A stretch of 18,004 bases of DNA from Clostridiaceae bacterium (GCA_012519875.1 JAAYPL010000160.1:1-18004); one strand, 5' to 3'. Shown: positions 7,654-15,541, numbered from the stretch's first letter. A program made the numbers and translations. The notes: generated by a model not told the origin, from the letters alone.

Positions 7654-9407
7654 CCATGACCACCTCTCAGGGGAATATAAATCTGGTTGAGGGCGCCGCC
7701 TTCAGGTTGATTGGTACACAGTAGCTTGGCTTGGCCATTGTAAATTATTTTCAGACGATCGCGCACATTGGCAATGCCAATTCGTTCGCCGTATTCATCG
7801 AAAATCGGCTGCTCCTGGTTGAGCTTTTCCAAGATACGAGGGGCGTAACCGCAACCGTTGTCTTTAACTGTGATCTTCAGATAATTCTTCTCAGCTTCGG
7901 TCAACAATTCGGTATTTATGTCAATTCTGATAGGCGTATCCATCGGCGACGAATACTTCACTGAATTTTCGACGAAGGTGTGGATACAAAATGGTGGGAT
8001 TGGGTGATTGGCCAGAAAACTTTGAGTGTTGATAATACAGTCAATTTGTTCAGGAAAACGACGTTTTTGAATGGCCATGTAATTTTGAATATGTTCAAGC
8101 TCTTGGCTTAGCGGAACAAGACTGGCTTTGTTGGCAAACATATACCGAAAATAACGAATCAAATGGAGGGACATTTCCATGATCAGATCGTAGTTTTTTG
8201 ATTTTGCCAAGGCATAGAGCACATTCAAAGAATTCATAAAAAAATGCGGATTAATCTGCAGTTTCAGATGCTCGAGCTCGAATTGCTGACTTTGGATCTT
8301 TTGCTCGTAATTATCAATTTTCAGCTGATGAATTTGGGTCAACATGGTATCAAATGTTCGATTGATGACCCGGAATTCTGTGCTGGACTCTGACATGTTC
8401 AGCTGGGAGTCCACATTTCCCCGCCCAACATCCGCCATGGCTTTCTGCAATCTCTGCATCGGGGAAAGCAACGTCCTTCTCAAAAACAAAGCATAGAGAA
8501 CTAAATACAGGATCATTGGAAGGGCTACAGTGATCAATATCTGTGCTATTACAGGAAATTCAGCAAACAACGCATCATCTCGTGTCAGGCTGAGCAGCGC
8601 AAAATCGCCTTGGGAGGAATTTTGCCCAACCACAATATGCTTGTGATTCTTGCCGGACAAGTAGTAATCAGTAAAGCTTTGTTGCAAATCGATGCCGTGT
8701 TCCTTAACAAACGAGATATCGGACAAAGCCGTCCCTTCTTTGCTGACAAAGATGATTTTTCGATTTTTATTGGTCATTTCCCGGTTCATCGATGATGCCA
8801 ATTTATCCACATCAACCCAGGCTCCCACATAAATACCATCCCGCTCGATGACCCGGTGCAGAAAGCCCTTTTCTTGGGAAAAAAACGCCGACCAATTATT
8901 GTATCTCAAGGGCCGGATTTGCCGGTTGTCAATGATGTACCGAATTTTCGTATTAACCTGATTAATGGTCTGGGAATTGGCGTCGGACGCAACGGCGTAG
9001 ATCAACAAGTCATTTGCCGGATCGTACATATAGATGGCTTCAACCAGTTTTTCCGATATCATTTGCTTACGCATTTCTTCAATAATTTTAATGAGAATCA
9101 GTGGCATATCATCGATGCTATAAGCGTTAAAGTAATTGCGAAAGGCAGAATTATCAACGATGAAATTGGCCAGTGCTTTACTGGTGTTGTTGAGATGAGA
9201 ATCAAGATCCTTTAAATATAAGCCGACCATCTCGGTATTGACCTGTGCCACTTGATCCCGCAAGGCGTCCATTGTGTAAAACCGGATATAGACAATGATA
9301 GCCATGACAACCAACAGCAAAAGGACCGCCGCAATGAGAAATTTGAAACGCAAAGAACGGATATTATCACGGATAGTGTTGGTTTTAGACATGTTGAGGC
9401 CGGTCAT
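7650..9407 (-). CDS. YesM-type sensor histidine kinase
   Basis: This is a membrane sensor kinase of 585 residues, normal for the family. A transmembrane helix spans ~22-43, an extracytoplasmic sensing domain ~44-284, and a second helix ~285-309. A HAMP linker (~310-360) follows, then the His_kinase domain with phospho-accepting H388 in LKLQINPHFFMNSLN. The ATPase domain shows the N-box FVENSVKYS around N481, the G1 box DNGCGY at 516-521, and GERIGIANVRDRL at 540-552. The start is uncertain: ATG 9407 and ATG 9392 both lack a good ribosome binding site, and the longer form is given. The extracellular domain probably senses a sugar-like ligand directly or through the lipoprotein of the divergent operon. 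The promoter is not clear in the 140-nt divergent region. Confidence 0.92.
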   Translation of the reverse strand: MTGLNMSKTNTIRDNIRSLRFKFLIAAVLLLLVVMAIIVYIRFYTMDALRDQVAQVNTEMVGLYLKDLDSHLNNTSKALANFIVDNSAFRNYFNAYSIDDMPLILIKIIEEMRKQMISEKLVEAIYMYDPANDLLIYAVASDANSQTINQVNTKIRYIIDNRQIRPLRYNNWSAFFSQEKGFLHRVIERDGIYVGAWVDVDKLASSMNREMTNKNRKIIFVSKEGTALSDISFVKEHGIDLQQSFTDYYLSGKNHKHIVVGQNSSQGDFALLSLTRDDALFAEFPVIAQILITVALPMILYLVLYALFLRRTLLSPMQRLQKAMADVGRGNVDSQLNMSESSTEFRVINRTFDTMLTQIHQLKIDNYEQKIQSQQFELEHLKLQINPHFFMNSLNVLYALAKSKNYDLIMEMSLHLIRYFRYMFANKASLVPLSQELEHIQNYMAIQKRRFPEQIDCIINTQSFLANHPIPPFCIHTFVENSVKYSSPMDTPIRIDINTELLTEAEKNYLKITVKDNGCGYAPRILEKLNQEQPIFDEYGERIGIANVRDRLKIIYNGQAKLLCTNQPEGGALNQIYIPLRGGHG

Positions 9408-9460
9408 TTTTGATCATAATAGTCGATAATCCGTTGAGCCTTGGTCGAAAAAATATCTGG

Positions 9461-9490
9461 TTGACAAGAACAAAAACAAGTAAAATAAAA
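9461..9490 (+). promoter_or_regulatory. Candidate promoter of the transporter operon
   Basis: A perfect -35 hexamer TTGACA lies at 9461-9466. The -10 region is A-rich without a clean TATAAT: TAAAAT at 9481-9486 is only 14 nt away, and AATAAA at 9484-9489 is at the ideal 17 nt. A strong -35 with a weak or misplaced -10 is what one expects of an activator-dependent promoter. This fits control by the divergent AraC-type regulator, but the regulator site is not identified. Confidence 0.4.
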
Positions 9491-9492
9491 AA

Positions 9493-9508
9493 AGCCTGTT
9501 AACAGGCT
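9493..9508 (-). terminator. Perfect 16-bp palindrome, terminator-like on the minus strand
   Basis: AGCCTGTT/AACAGGCT is a perfect palindrome that can fold as a 6-bp stem with a TTAA loop. On the minus strand it is followed at once by TTTTTTATTTTA, which makes a plausible intrinsic terminator. On the plus strand no T-run follows, so it should not stop the transporter operon. It lies 86 nt upstream of the kinase start codon and just downstream of the candidate operon promoter, so it could instead be an operator. Both readings are inferences. Confidence 0.5.
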
Positions 9509-9547
9509 ATCATTAGAGCTTAAAAAAAACAAGGAGGAAGATGAACG

Positions 9548-11104
9548 ATGACTAGAAAATGGATCACATTATTGCTGGTTGCCGCACTGATTCTGGCTCT
9601 GGCCGCTTGTACTACCCCCACGGCATCAACGCCGGCGGGTACAACGGCGCCTCCGGGACCGGGATCCACAACCAAAGCGACCGATCCGCCACCAGCTAAA
9701 GCAGAGACGTTGATAATGTACTTTATCGACACGGGTGACCGGCCCGACATGGCGTTGGTTGTGGACGAAATGAATCGTATTTCCGGCGAGGCGATCAATA
9801 TCACTGTTAACGCGACCGGAATTGCTATTTCCAATTACTCGCAACAGATTCGCCTCATGTTGACCGGCCGGGAGAAGATGGACATTTTGAACACGTCGAC
9901 CCTACCCTTTGGTGATTTCGGCAATCAGGTGGCAAACAAACAATTGCTGCCGCTCAATGATTATATCGATGAATACGGCAAAGGCATCAAAGAACTGGTT
10001 GGCAATTATCTCAAAGCCGGAACAGTGGGCGGCGATTTGTTGGCAATCCCGACCTACCGCGATCTGGCAAAAGATGCCGGTGTCATAGTCCGTAAAGATC
10101 TGGTCGAAAAATACAATCTTGATGTTGCCAGTGTCAAAAAACTGGCAGACTTGGAGCCTCTTCTGGTGAAAATTAAAGAAAACGAGCCGGATCTTGCACC
10201 TTTCTATCCGACACAGGAGATCTATGGTGGTATTTGTACTGGTCTGCTGGTTCCCGGCGGTGACACATTGGGCAGCGATCAATACTGGACAGGTGTCCTG
10301 CTTGATGCCACCGACACGTCCATGAAGGTCGTCAACTACTATGAAACCGACGCTTACATGGAGCTGGTCAAGCTGATGTATTCCTGGGCTCAGAAAGGAT
10401 TGATCAGTCCTACCGCGGTGACCAATCAGGAAACTCCGACCGACTTGGTCAAAGCCGGGAAGCTGGCCTCTCAGGTCTACCACATGAAGCCCGGTATTGA
10501 ACGCCAAGGCGACACAGCCTGCGGCATGCCCATGACCTATATCCGGATCCATGAGCCGGTTGCTTCGACCGGAACCCCGGCAGCATTTATGTGGTCGGTC
10601 GCCGCCCACACGGAAAAACCGGAAGCCTCGGTCAAGTATCTTGACTTCACCTTTACCAACAAAGAGATCAATGACACGTTCCATTGGGGTATCAAAGACC
10701 AGCACTGGACGCTGACCTCGGATGGCCACGCCACCTTCGCCCCCGGACTTGACGCCAAGACTTCCGGTTATGTTGGACAGGCCGGTTTTGTCTTCGGCAA
10801 TTCGCTGCTGACCTATGTCTGGGAAGGAACCCCGTTGGATGTCTGGGATCAAATGATGACCTACAATAAAAGCGCGATCCAATCGGTGGCTTTGGGTTTC
10901 CAATTTGACACCACACCGATTAAAACCCAGTTTGCTGCCTGCACAAATGTCGGAAATGAATATATCAAGGCAATCGGAGTTGGGGCCGTTGATCCGGATG
11001 TGAAAGTTCCGGAGCTGGTGAGCAAGTTGAAAGCTGCCGGCGTTGATGAGATTATTGCCGAAAAGCAACGGCAGCTTAATGCCTGGGCAGAAGCCAATAA
11101 ATGA
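9548..11104 (+). CDS. ABC transporter lipoprotein, sugar-binding (LplA-like)
   Basis: This is an extracellular solute-binding lipoprotein that delivers its ligand to the permeases encoded just downstream. The start is ATG 9548, with AAGGAGG 10 nt upstream. A lipoprotein signal peptide (LLLVAALILALAAC) places the lipidated cysteine at residue 21. A Thr/Pro/Ala-rich linker (~22-52) precedes the folded domain, which begins ETLIMYFIDTGDRPDM. The C-terminal ~110 residues, with ALGFQFDTTPIKTQFAAC and EIIAEKQRQLNAWAEA, resemble the DUF3502 domain of LplA-type binding proteins. Total length is 518 residues, normal for this group. It is the first gene of a five-gene operon. A strong hairpin after it may raise its mRNA level over the permeases. 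The ligand cannot be deduced; an oligosaccharide or glycoside is likely. Confidence 0.9.
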   Translation: MTRKWITLLLVAALILALAACTTPTASTPAGTTAPPGPGSTTKATDPPPAKAETLIMYFIDTGDRPDMALVVDEMNRISGEAINITVNATGIAISNYSQQIRLMLTGREKMDILNTSTLPFGDFGNQVANKQLLPLNDYIDEYGKGIKELVGNYLKAGTVGGDLLAIPTYRDLAKDAGVIVRKDLVEKYNLDVASVKKLADLEPLLVKIKENEPDLAPFYPTQEIYGGICTGLLVPGGDTLGSDQYWTGVLLDATDTSMKVVNYYETDAYMELVKLMYSWAQKGLISPTAVTNQETPTDLVKAGKLASQVYHMKPGIERQGDTACGMPMTYIRIHEPVASTGTPAAFMWSVAAHTEKPEASVKYLDFTFTNKEINDTFHWGIKDQHWTLTSDGHATFAPGLDAKTSGYVGQAGFVFGNSLLTYVWEGTPLDVWDQMMTYNKSAIQSVALGFQFDTTPIKTQFAACTNVGNEYIKAIGVGAVDPDVKVPELVSKLKAAGVDEIIAEKQRQLNAWAEANK

Positions 11105-11132
11105 TTATTATAAAAGATTAAGTGTAAAATTA

Positions 11133-11184
11133 CTGTTTGCGTTTCATTCCCCCGCCGGCGCAGTCTGGCGGGGGGACCAAACAG
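11133..11184 (+). promoter_or_regulatory. Stable intercistronic hairpin after the binding-protein gene
   Basis: The inner stem pairs TTCCCCCGCC (11147-11156) with GGCGGGGGGA (11167-11176): ten pairs with one G-T wobble around a 10-nt loop. An outer stem pairs CTGTTTG (11133-11139) with CAAACAG (11178-11184), with a 7-nt bulge on the left side. No T-run follows, so it is probably not an efficient intrinsic terminator. It fits a 3'-end stabiliser or processing element that keeps binding-protein mRNA in excess of the permease mRNA, as is known for other binding-protein operons. Confidence 0.65.
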
Positions 11185-11210
11185 GATGATGCCCAGAAGG
11201 TGAAAGTTTA

Positions 11211-12161
11211 ATGGATCATTCGATCAAAACAAAACAAATTACAAAAAAGAAAAGCAAAAAATCCATTCGTTATTATTGGCCGTTTCTGGTCATGTGTATT
11301 CCCGGCTTGGCGTATCTGTTGATCAACAACTTTTTGCCCTTGGCCGGTCTGACGATTGCTTTTCGTGATATTGACTATTCGATCGGTATTTTTAATAGCC
11401 CATGGGCGGGTTTCAAGAACTTTGAATTTCTCTTTGCTACCGATTCGGCATGGATTATTTTTCGCAATACGGTGGCTTACAATGCTATTTTTATTGTTGT
11501 CAATACGGTAGCGGCTGTCACGGTTGCCATTCTCCTGAATGAAGTGCGCAAAAAGGTCATGCTTCGGATTTATCAAAGTCTGGTTTTACTGCCGTATCTG
11601 ATTTCAATGGTCGTTGTTGCATATATCGTCTATGCGGCGTTGGCTGCAGACACCGGCTTTGTCAATCAGTCCATTCTTAAACCACTGGGCATCAAGCCCA
11701 TCAATTGGTATATAGAACCCCAATACTGGCCGATCATTCTGCCCTTGGTCAATCTTTGGAAACAAGTCGGCTTTTTGTGCGTTATTTATTTTGCATCGAT
11801 CATCGGCATCAGCAGTGATTATTTTGAAGCCGCCATATTGGATGGAGCCGGTAAATGGAAGCAAATCATCCATATCACCCTGCCCCTGATCAGACCGACC
11901 ATCATTACTATGTTTTTGCTGGCTGTCGGCCGAATTTTTTACGCTGATTTCGGTTTGTTTTACCAAGTGCCGATGGATTCCGGTATGATTTATTCGACAA
12001 CCAACGTGATTGATACTTATGTTTACCGGGCGCTGATCAAGATCGGTGATATCGGCATGGCGTCAGCGGCGGGATTTTTCCAGTCAGTTTTAGGTTTTAT
12101 CCTTGTGATGTCCACGAACTTGTTGGTTCGCAGAGTGGACTCTGAAAACGCACTTTTTTAA
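11211..12161 (+). CDS. ABC transporter permease, CUT1 family (LplB-like)
   Basis: This is the first of two inner-membrane permease subunits for carbohydrate uptake. It has 316 residues. A basic N-terminus (KKKSKK) precedes the first membrane helix (~24-42). The next segment, AFRDIDYSIGIFNSPWAGFKNF, is characteristic of LplB-type proteins. Several further hydrophobic segments follow, for about six helices in total. The EAA loop that docks on the ATPase is EAAILDGAG starting at E206, followed by ITLPLIRPT. The ATG at 11211 has AGAAGGTG about 8 nt upstream. It sits 106 nt after the binding-protein gene, across a strong hairpin, and 25 nt before the second permease. No ATPase gene is present, which is usual for this family where a shared MsmX-type ATPase serves several transporters. 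Confidence 0.92.
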   Translation: MDHSIKTKQITKKKSKKSIRYYWPFLVMCIPGLAYLLINNFLPLAGLTIAFRDIDYSIGIFNSPWAGFKNFEFLFATDSAWIIFRNTVAYNAIFIVVNTVAAVTVAILLNEVRKKVMLRIYQSLVLLPYLISMVVVAYIVYAALAADTGFVNQSILKPLGIKPINWYIEPQYWPIILPLVNLWKQVGFLCVIYFASIIGISSDYFEAAILDGAGKWKQIIHITLPLIRPTIITMFLLAVGRIFYADFGLFYQVPMDSGMIYSTTNVIDTYVYRALIKIGDIGMASAAGFFQSVLGFILVMSTNLLVRRVDSENALF

Positions 12162-12186
12162 CAGAAGGCGAGAGGGTAAGATAATC

Positions 12187-13077
12187 ATGATAAAAAGTAA
12201 AACCAGTTTGTCTATATTGGTGCATGTCGTTTTGAGTATTCTGGCCTTGTCGTGCCTGATTCCGTTTTTTATTCTATTGATGTCTTCGTTATCCAGTGAA
12301 ACATCCTTGCTGCGTTATGGCTATTCTCTTTTTCCCAAAGAGTGGAGCCTCAAGGCCTATGAATTCCTTTGGATGCGGCGGGTTATGCTCCTGCAGGCTT
12401 ATGGCATTACCATTCTGATTACAACAGTGGGCACGATTGTCAGCCTGACAATCACCTCGCTGATTGCTTATGCATTGTCACGACGGGACTTTCCATTGGC
12501 CCGCATCGTGACGTTTATTGTATTTTTTACCATGCTGTTTAATGGCGGCTTAGTGCCGACCTATCTGATTTACACCCAGGTCATTGGTGTGAAAAACACC
12601 TTGTTCGGCTTGTTGTTGCCCGGGTTGTTGATGAACGGTTTTAACGTACTTATTATGCGGACCTTTTTTGTGCAAAACATTCCGGTTGAGGTGCTTGAAT
12701 CAGCCCATATTGACGGCGCCGGTCACTTTCGAACCTTTTTCCGTATCGCCCTGCCCTTATCTTATCCCATCTTGGCCACAATCGGCTTGCTGGTGGCGGT
12801 TGGTTATTGGAACGACTGGTACAACGGATTTATTTTTCTTACGGACACCTCTTTGTTTAATATTCAAAGTGTCCTCAATCGGATGCTGAGCGACATCCGG
12901 TTCATCGCCACCAATCCGGTCGGCGGGGCGATCAGCGCTGCTGTGGCGGCTAATATGCCATCGGTTTCCATTCGTATGGCGATCGCTATTATTGCCGTAG
13001 TGCCGCTGCTGACAGTGTATGCGTTTTTCCAGAAGTATTTCGTCAAGGGTATAGCCGTTGGAGCCGTTAAAGGCTAA
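12187..13077 (+). CDS. ABC transporter permease, CUT1 family (LplC/YtcP-like)
   Basis: This is the second permease subunit of the transporter. It has 296 residues and about six membrane helices. After the first helix the segment MSSLSSETSLLRYGYSLFPK is typical of the LplC/YtcP group. The EAA loop is ESAHIDGAG from E171, followed by FFRIALPLSYPI. The C-terminus ends FFQKYFVKGIAVGAVKG, the canonical end of these permeases. The start is ATG 12187, with AGAGGGTAAG upstream. It is directly followed, 35 nt later, by the DUF6379-type gene with a strong ribosome binding site. Together with the previous two genes it makes a complete importer apart from the ATPase. Confidence 0.92.
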   Translation: MIKSKTSLSILVHVVLSILALSCLIPFFILLMSSLSSETSLLRYGYSLFPKEWSLKAYEFLWMRRVMLLQAYGITILITTVGTIVSLTITSLIAYALSRRDFPLARIVTFIVFFTMLFNGGLVPTYLIYTQVIGVKNTLFGLLLPGLLMNGFNVLIMRTFFVQNIPVEVLESAHIDGAGHFRTFFRIALPLSYPILATIGLLVAVGYWNDWYNGFIFLTDTSLFNIQSVLNRMLSDIRFIATNPVGGAISAAVAANMPSVSIRMAIAIIAVVPLLTVYAFFQKYFVKGIAVGAVKG

Positions 13078-13112
13078 AAATAAGTGAGACGACAAAAAGA
13101 GGAGGTCATTTC

Positions 13113-13613
13113 ATGAAGAAAAGCGTACAGGAGCGCCTGGAGATTGTTGATCAAGTGATCGGATCCAGGCTTTTGATGACGAAACCGCTCAAGGCGGATT
13201 CATTGCGGAATAGAGTGTTTGGCGATAGTTGCACCGGGTATAGTTTCCAAATTGACAATCTTAGCTACCGGGGCATATGGGTTTCGACCATCGAAGCCAT
13301 TGAGCTGAAAGTCGATGGTGAGGCTGTTGCTCAAGAGGACATGCTGTTCTGCATTCGAGATTTGAAGATTCCCTTGGTTGCTTTGGGCGGTCATTCGGAG
13401 ATCTTTTGGGGCAGCCGTGATGAAGCTCGGATCAGCGTCAATCGTGTGGGCGGCCTCAAACCGGGGGCACATCATTTTGAGATTCTGATCAAAAAACGTG
13501 CGGACTTTGGTCATTCGTATGGTGAGGGTGAGCAGGGCTACGAAGACGCAACCGAATTCCATACCCCCCTGGAAATACGCGACCAAACGACCTATGTTAT
13601 TAAGGAGGCCTGA
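13113..13613 (+). CDS. DUF6379 protein, C-glycoside deglycosidase beta-subunit-like
   Basis: This is a 166-residue soluble protein without a signal peptide. It resembles the small (beta) subunit of heteromeric C-glycoside deglycosidases such as DfgB, now described as the DUF6379 domain. Shared-looking features, recalled from the family rather than aligned, are TGYSFQIDNLSYRGIWVS, the strand-turn VDGEAV, and the beta-rich WGSRDEARISVNRVGGLKPGAHHFEI. In characterised complexes the beta subunit packs against a TIM-barrel alpha subunit and helps form the active site. Such an alpha-like gene follows after 2 nt. The ATG at 13113 has AGGAGGT 6 nt upstream. It was probably recruited for cytoplasmic processing of what the transporter brings in. 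The family call is from memory of motifs; no alignment was run. Confidence 0.72.
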   Translation: MKKSVQERLEIVDQVIGSRLLMTKPLKADSLRNRVFGDSCTGYSFQIDNLSYRGIWVSTIEAIELKVDGEAVAQEDMLFCIRDLKIPLVALGGHSEIFWGSRDEARISVNRVGGLKPGAHHFEILIKKRADFGHSYGEGEQGYEDATEFHTPLEIRDQTTYVIKEA

Positions 13614-13615
13614 AG

Positions 13616-14629
13616 ATGGGAAACATGAAACACAGCATTACACTTTATGGTTTTGGAATGAAGTATATTCAAGGCCTCTATTCTTTCGAAGAGGTTCTGC
13701 AAAAGGCCAAAAAAATGGGCGGCGACGGGATTGAAATTGTCGCTCCGCAGATGATTCCCGGCCACCCGAATCCGACACCGGAATGGATGGCGTATTTTCG
13801 CGGATTATTGTCTGAAAACGACCTGACACCGGTCTGCTACAGCGTCTACATTGACAGCGGCAAGAATAAGGGGCGCTTTCTGACCGAAGCCGAGCGAATG
13901 ACCGGGACCATCAATGAAATGGAATATGCCAAGCAGATGGGTTTTCCGATCGTTCGTTCACAGGATGCCCTGCTGCCGTCGACAATGGAAAAACTTCTTC
14001 CTTATGCCGAGGAACTGGGCATTCATCTGGCGATTGAACTGCACGGCCCCTGGTCGCCGTCGACACCTGTTTTCCAAGAGTATGCCGAGCTTTTTGCCCG
14101 GAAAAACTCTGACTATCTTGGCATTGTTATGGATTTTTCTGCCTTTGCCTCGGGTGCTCCGGCCACGGTGCTCAACAAATTTTCCGATGACATTTGCAAC
14201 AAGCCGCTCTTGCAGGAAATCAACCGGCTGTATGCAACAACTGAAATACCCGAGCCGGAACTCATCGAAATGATCCGGGCCAAAGGTGGCGATGAGGTTG
14301 ACGAATATATTGCTCGCAAGCTGATTTTCTCCATCGATGCTTCTGCCAAGATGGGGACCCCCTATTATCGGACAAAACCGGATTATGAAGGTTTCCGCCA
14401 CCTGCTCAAGTGGTCAAAATACATGCACGGCAAATTTTTCTATGTTGATGAGAATTATAATTGTCCGGGCATTGATTATCCGACCTACGTCCGTATTATG
14501 AAAGAAGAAGGTTTCGACGGGTTTATTGCCTCGGAGTATGAAGGGGGCCATTTTGACCCGAGCGTCAGCGAAGAAGAGCAAATTGTCCGTCATATTCATA
14601 TGCTCGAAAAATTATGGAATGAAGTCTGA
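13616..14629 (+). CDS. Sugar phosphate isomerase/epimerase-fold TIM barrel, C-glycoside deglycosidase alpha-subunit-like
   Basis: This is a cytoplasmic metal-dependent TIM-barrel protein of the xylose isomerase/AP endonuclease 2 superfamily, 337 residues long. Four probable metal ligands are in the expected order: E141 in AIELHG, D173 in IVMDFSAF, H271 in YMHGKFFYVDEN and E307 in ASEYEGG. H143, next to the first ligand, could serve as an acid/base. In characterised C-deglycosidases an alpha subunit of this fold, bound to a DUF6379 subunit, uses Mn-type metal to cleave the C-C bond of 3-oxo-C-glycosides. The start is ATG 13616, with AAGGAGG 7 nt upstream; the DUF6379 gene ends 2 nt earlier, so the two are tightly coupled. 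Alternatively it could be a sugar isomerase or epimerase with a different substrate. It is the last gene of the operon. Confidence 0.78.
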   Translation: MGNMKHSITLYGFGMKYIQGLYSFEEVLQKAKKMGGDGIEIVAPQMIPGHPNPTPEWMAYFRGLLSENDLTPVCYSVYIDSGKNKGRFLTEAERMTGTINEMEYAKQMGFPIVRSQDALLPSTMEKLLPYAEELGIHLAIELHGPWSPSTPVFQEYAELFARKNSDYLGIVMDFSAFASGAPATVLNKFSDDICNKPLLQEINRLYATTEIPEPELIEMIRAKGGDEVDEYIARKLIFSIDASAKMGTPYYRTKPDYEGFRHLLKWSKYMHGKFFYVDENYNCPGIDYPTYVRIMKEEGFDGFIASEYEGGHFDPSVSEEEQIVRHIHMLEKLWNEV

Positions 14630-14721
14630 CCCTCTCTTGGTACGCCCGCCGGTTTTATTCAAAGTGCACAGCTGTAAATAGGCGGTTGAACTTGGGCGGA
14701 ACAGATATAAAACAAGCATGA

Positions 14722-14757
14722 AAAAGCCCCTGTAACCTCGAGGTTGCAAGGGCTTTT
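14722..14757. terminator. Bidirectional intrinsic terminator (operon and tRNA-Arg)
   Basis: AAAAGCCC (14722-14729) pairs with GGGCTTTT (14750-14757), and inside it AACCTCGAGGTT (14734-14745) is a self-complementary inner stem. On the plus strand the hairpin ends in TTTT and follows the operon by 92 nt. On the minus strand it ends in GGGGCTTTTT, 5 nt after the encoded CCA of the tRNA. It therefore serves two converging transcription units. Confidence 0.85.
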
Positions 14758-14762
14758 CCGTT

Positions 14763-14839
<77 letters not shown>

Positions 14840-14851
14840 GTGTGCTAGATC

Positions 14852-14880
14852 ATAATAAGGTACCACGACGGTTTTGTCAA
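14852..14880 (-). promoter_or_regulatory. Strong sigma-A-type promoter of tRNA-Arg
   Basis: On the minus strand a perfect -35 TTGACA (14875-14880) is separated by exactly 17 nt from -10 TATTAT (14852-14857). Transcription would begin near 14845, about 6 nt before the mature 5' end of the tRNA. It is the best sigma-A promoter in the window, as expected for a tRNA gene. Confidence 0.85.
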
Positions 14881-14893
14881 CATTATGTGTACC

Positions 14894-14919
14894 GCCGGAA
14901 ACCCCATGCCGGAAACCCC
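14894..14919 (-). repeat. Short tandem repeat, 14-bp period
   Basis: GCCGGAAACCCC occurs twice, at 14894-14905 and 14908-14919, in the stretch between the thioredoxin-like gene and the tRNA promoter. No convincing hairpin or T-run accompanies it, so it is not a clear terminator. Apart from this repeat, 14881-14965 holds nothing recognisable. Confidence 0.5.
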
Positions 14920-14965
14920 GGAAAATCTTAAAAGTTGATTTTCGACGTGCAACGCCGAGCATGCT

Positions 14966-15526
14966 TTAAGATTCCGGCAGAATTGCTTTAATGCCGGCTC
15001 GCAGCGTTGATTCATCAATGCCGCCACGATACCCGTAGGCAATGAAGCCGTCCTTATCAATAAACAGGGTGGACGGGATGGATGTAATGCCATAAACACG
15101 GGCCGCATCACGATCGGTATCGAAAAAAACCGGAAAAGTAAATCCCTCAAGATCAATGTACTCCTGCCCATCGGTCTGTTTCTCCCGTTGTCCGTCAACC
15201 AGATCAACCATCATAAACATGACGTCATCTTTGACTTCACGATAGACGCGATCAAAATGGGGCATTTCCTGTCGGCAGGGAGGACACCAGGACGCCCAGA
15301 AATTGAGGACGACCGGCCGGCCCCGGTAATCCGATAAGCGATGCTCGGTGCCATCGGCTGCGTAGACAACGAAGTCCGGGGCCGAAATCAAATCCTTTTG
15401 CGTGGCGGTGGGGTTCGTTGGTTCCGGTTTGTTGGCTTTGGACAATCCGCCATATGCAAAATAAGCTACTGTGATCAAGGCAATAAATGCAACGATCCAG
15501 ATCAGGGTTTTGGTTTTTGGGGTCAT
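14966..15526 (-). CDS. Membrane-anchored TlpA/ResA-like thiol-disulfide oxidoreductase
   Basis: This is an extracytoplasmic thioredoxin-fold protein tethered by an N-terminal helix. The start is ATG 15526: GGAGG (15533-15537) is 6 nt upstream, whereas it directly touches the alternative ATG at 15532. The protein has 186 residues. A membrane helix spans ~8-26, followed by a Pro/Thr-rich linker. The AhpC/TSA-redoxin domain shows APDFVVYAADG, LSDYRGRPVVLNFWASWCPPC with active-site C81 and C84, and GITSIPSTLFID with the cis-proline at 151. It is probably reduced by the CcdA protein encoded 15 nt upstream, delivering electrons to disulfides outside the membrane. The substrate is unknown; no cytochrome c genes are nearby, so a role in protein thiol repair or peroxide reduction is as likely as haem attachment. 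Confidence 0.92.
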   Translation of the reverse strand: MTPKTKTLIWIVAFIALITVAYFAYGGLSKANKPEPTNPTATQKDLISAPDFVVYAADGTEHRLSDYRGRPVVLNFWASWCPPCRQEMPHFDRVYREVKDDVMFMMVDLVDGQREKQTDGQEYIDLEGFTFPVFFDTDRDAARVYGITSIPSTLFIDKDGFIAYGYRGGIDESTLRAGIKAILPES

Positions 15527-15541
15527 AATCATCCTCCATCA

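Noticed and set aside
9541..9555. Four-codon open frame ATG AAC GAT GAC TAG overlapping the start of the binding-protein gene
   Set aside because: Its ATG is only 3 nt from AAGGAGG, too close for initiation; the ATG at 9548 has workable spacing and a lipoprotein signal.
9902..11068. 388-codon open frame on the minus strand opposite the binding-protein gene
   Set aside because: It is antisense to a clearly coding gene with signal peptide and family motifs, has no recognisable domain, and its length follows from codon bias of the sense gene.
14894..14919. Two-copy repeat as a CRISPR or satellite array
   Set aside because: Only two copies with a 2-nt gap are present; no spacers or cas genes.
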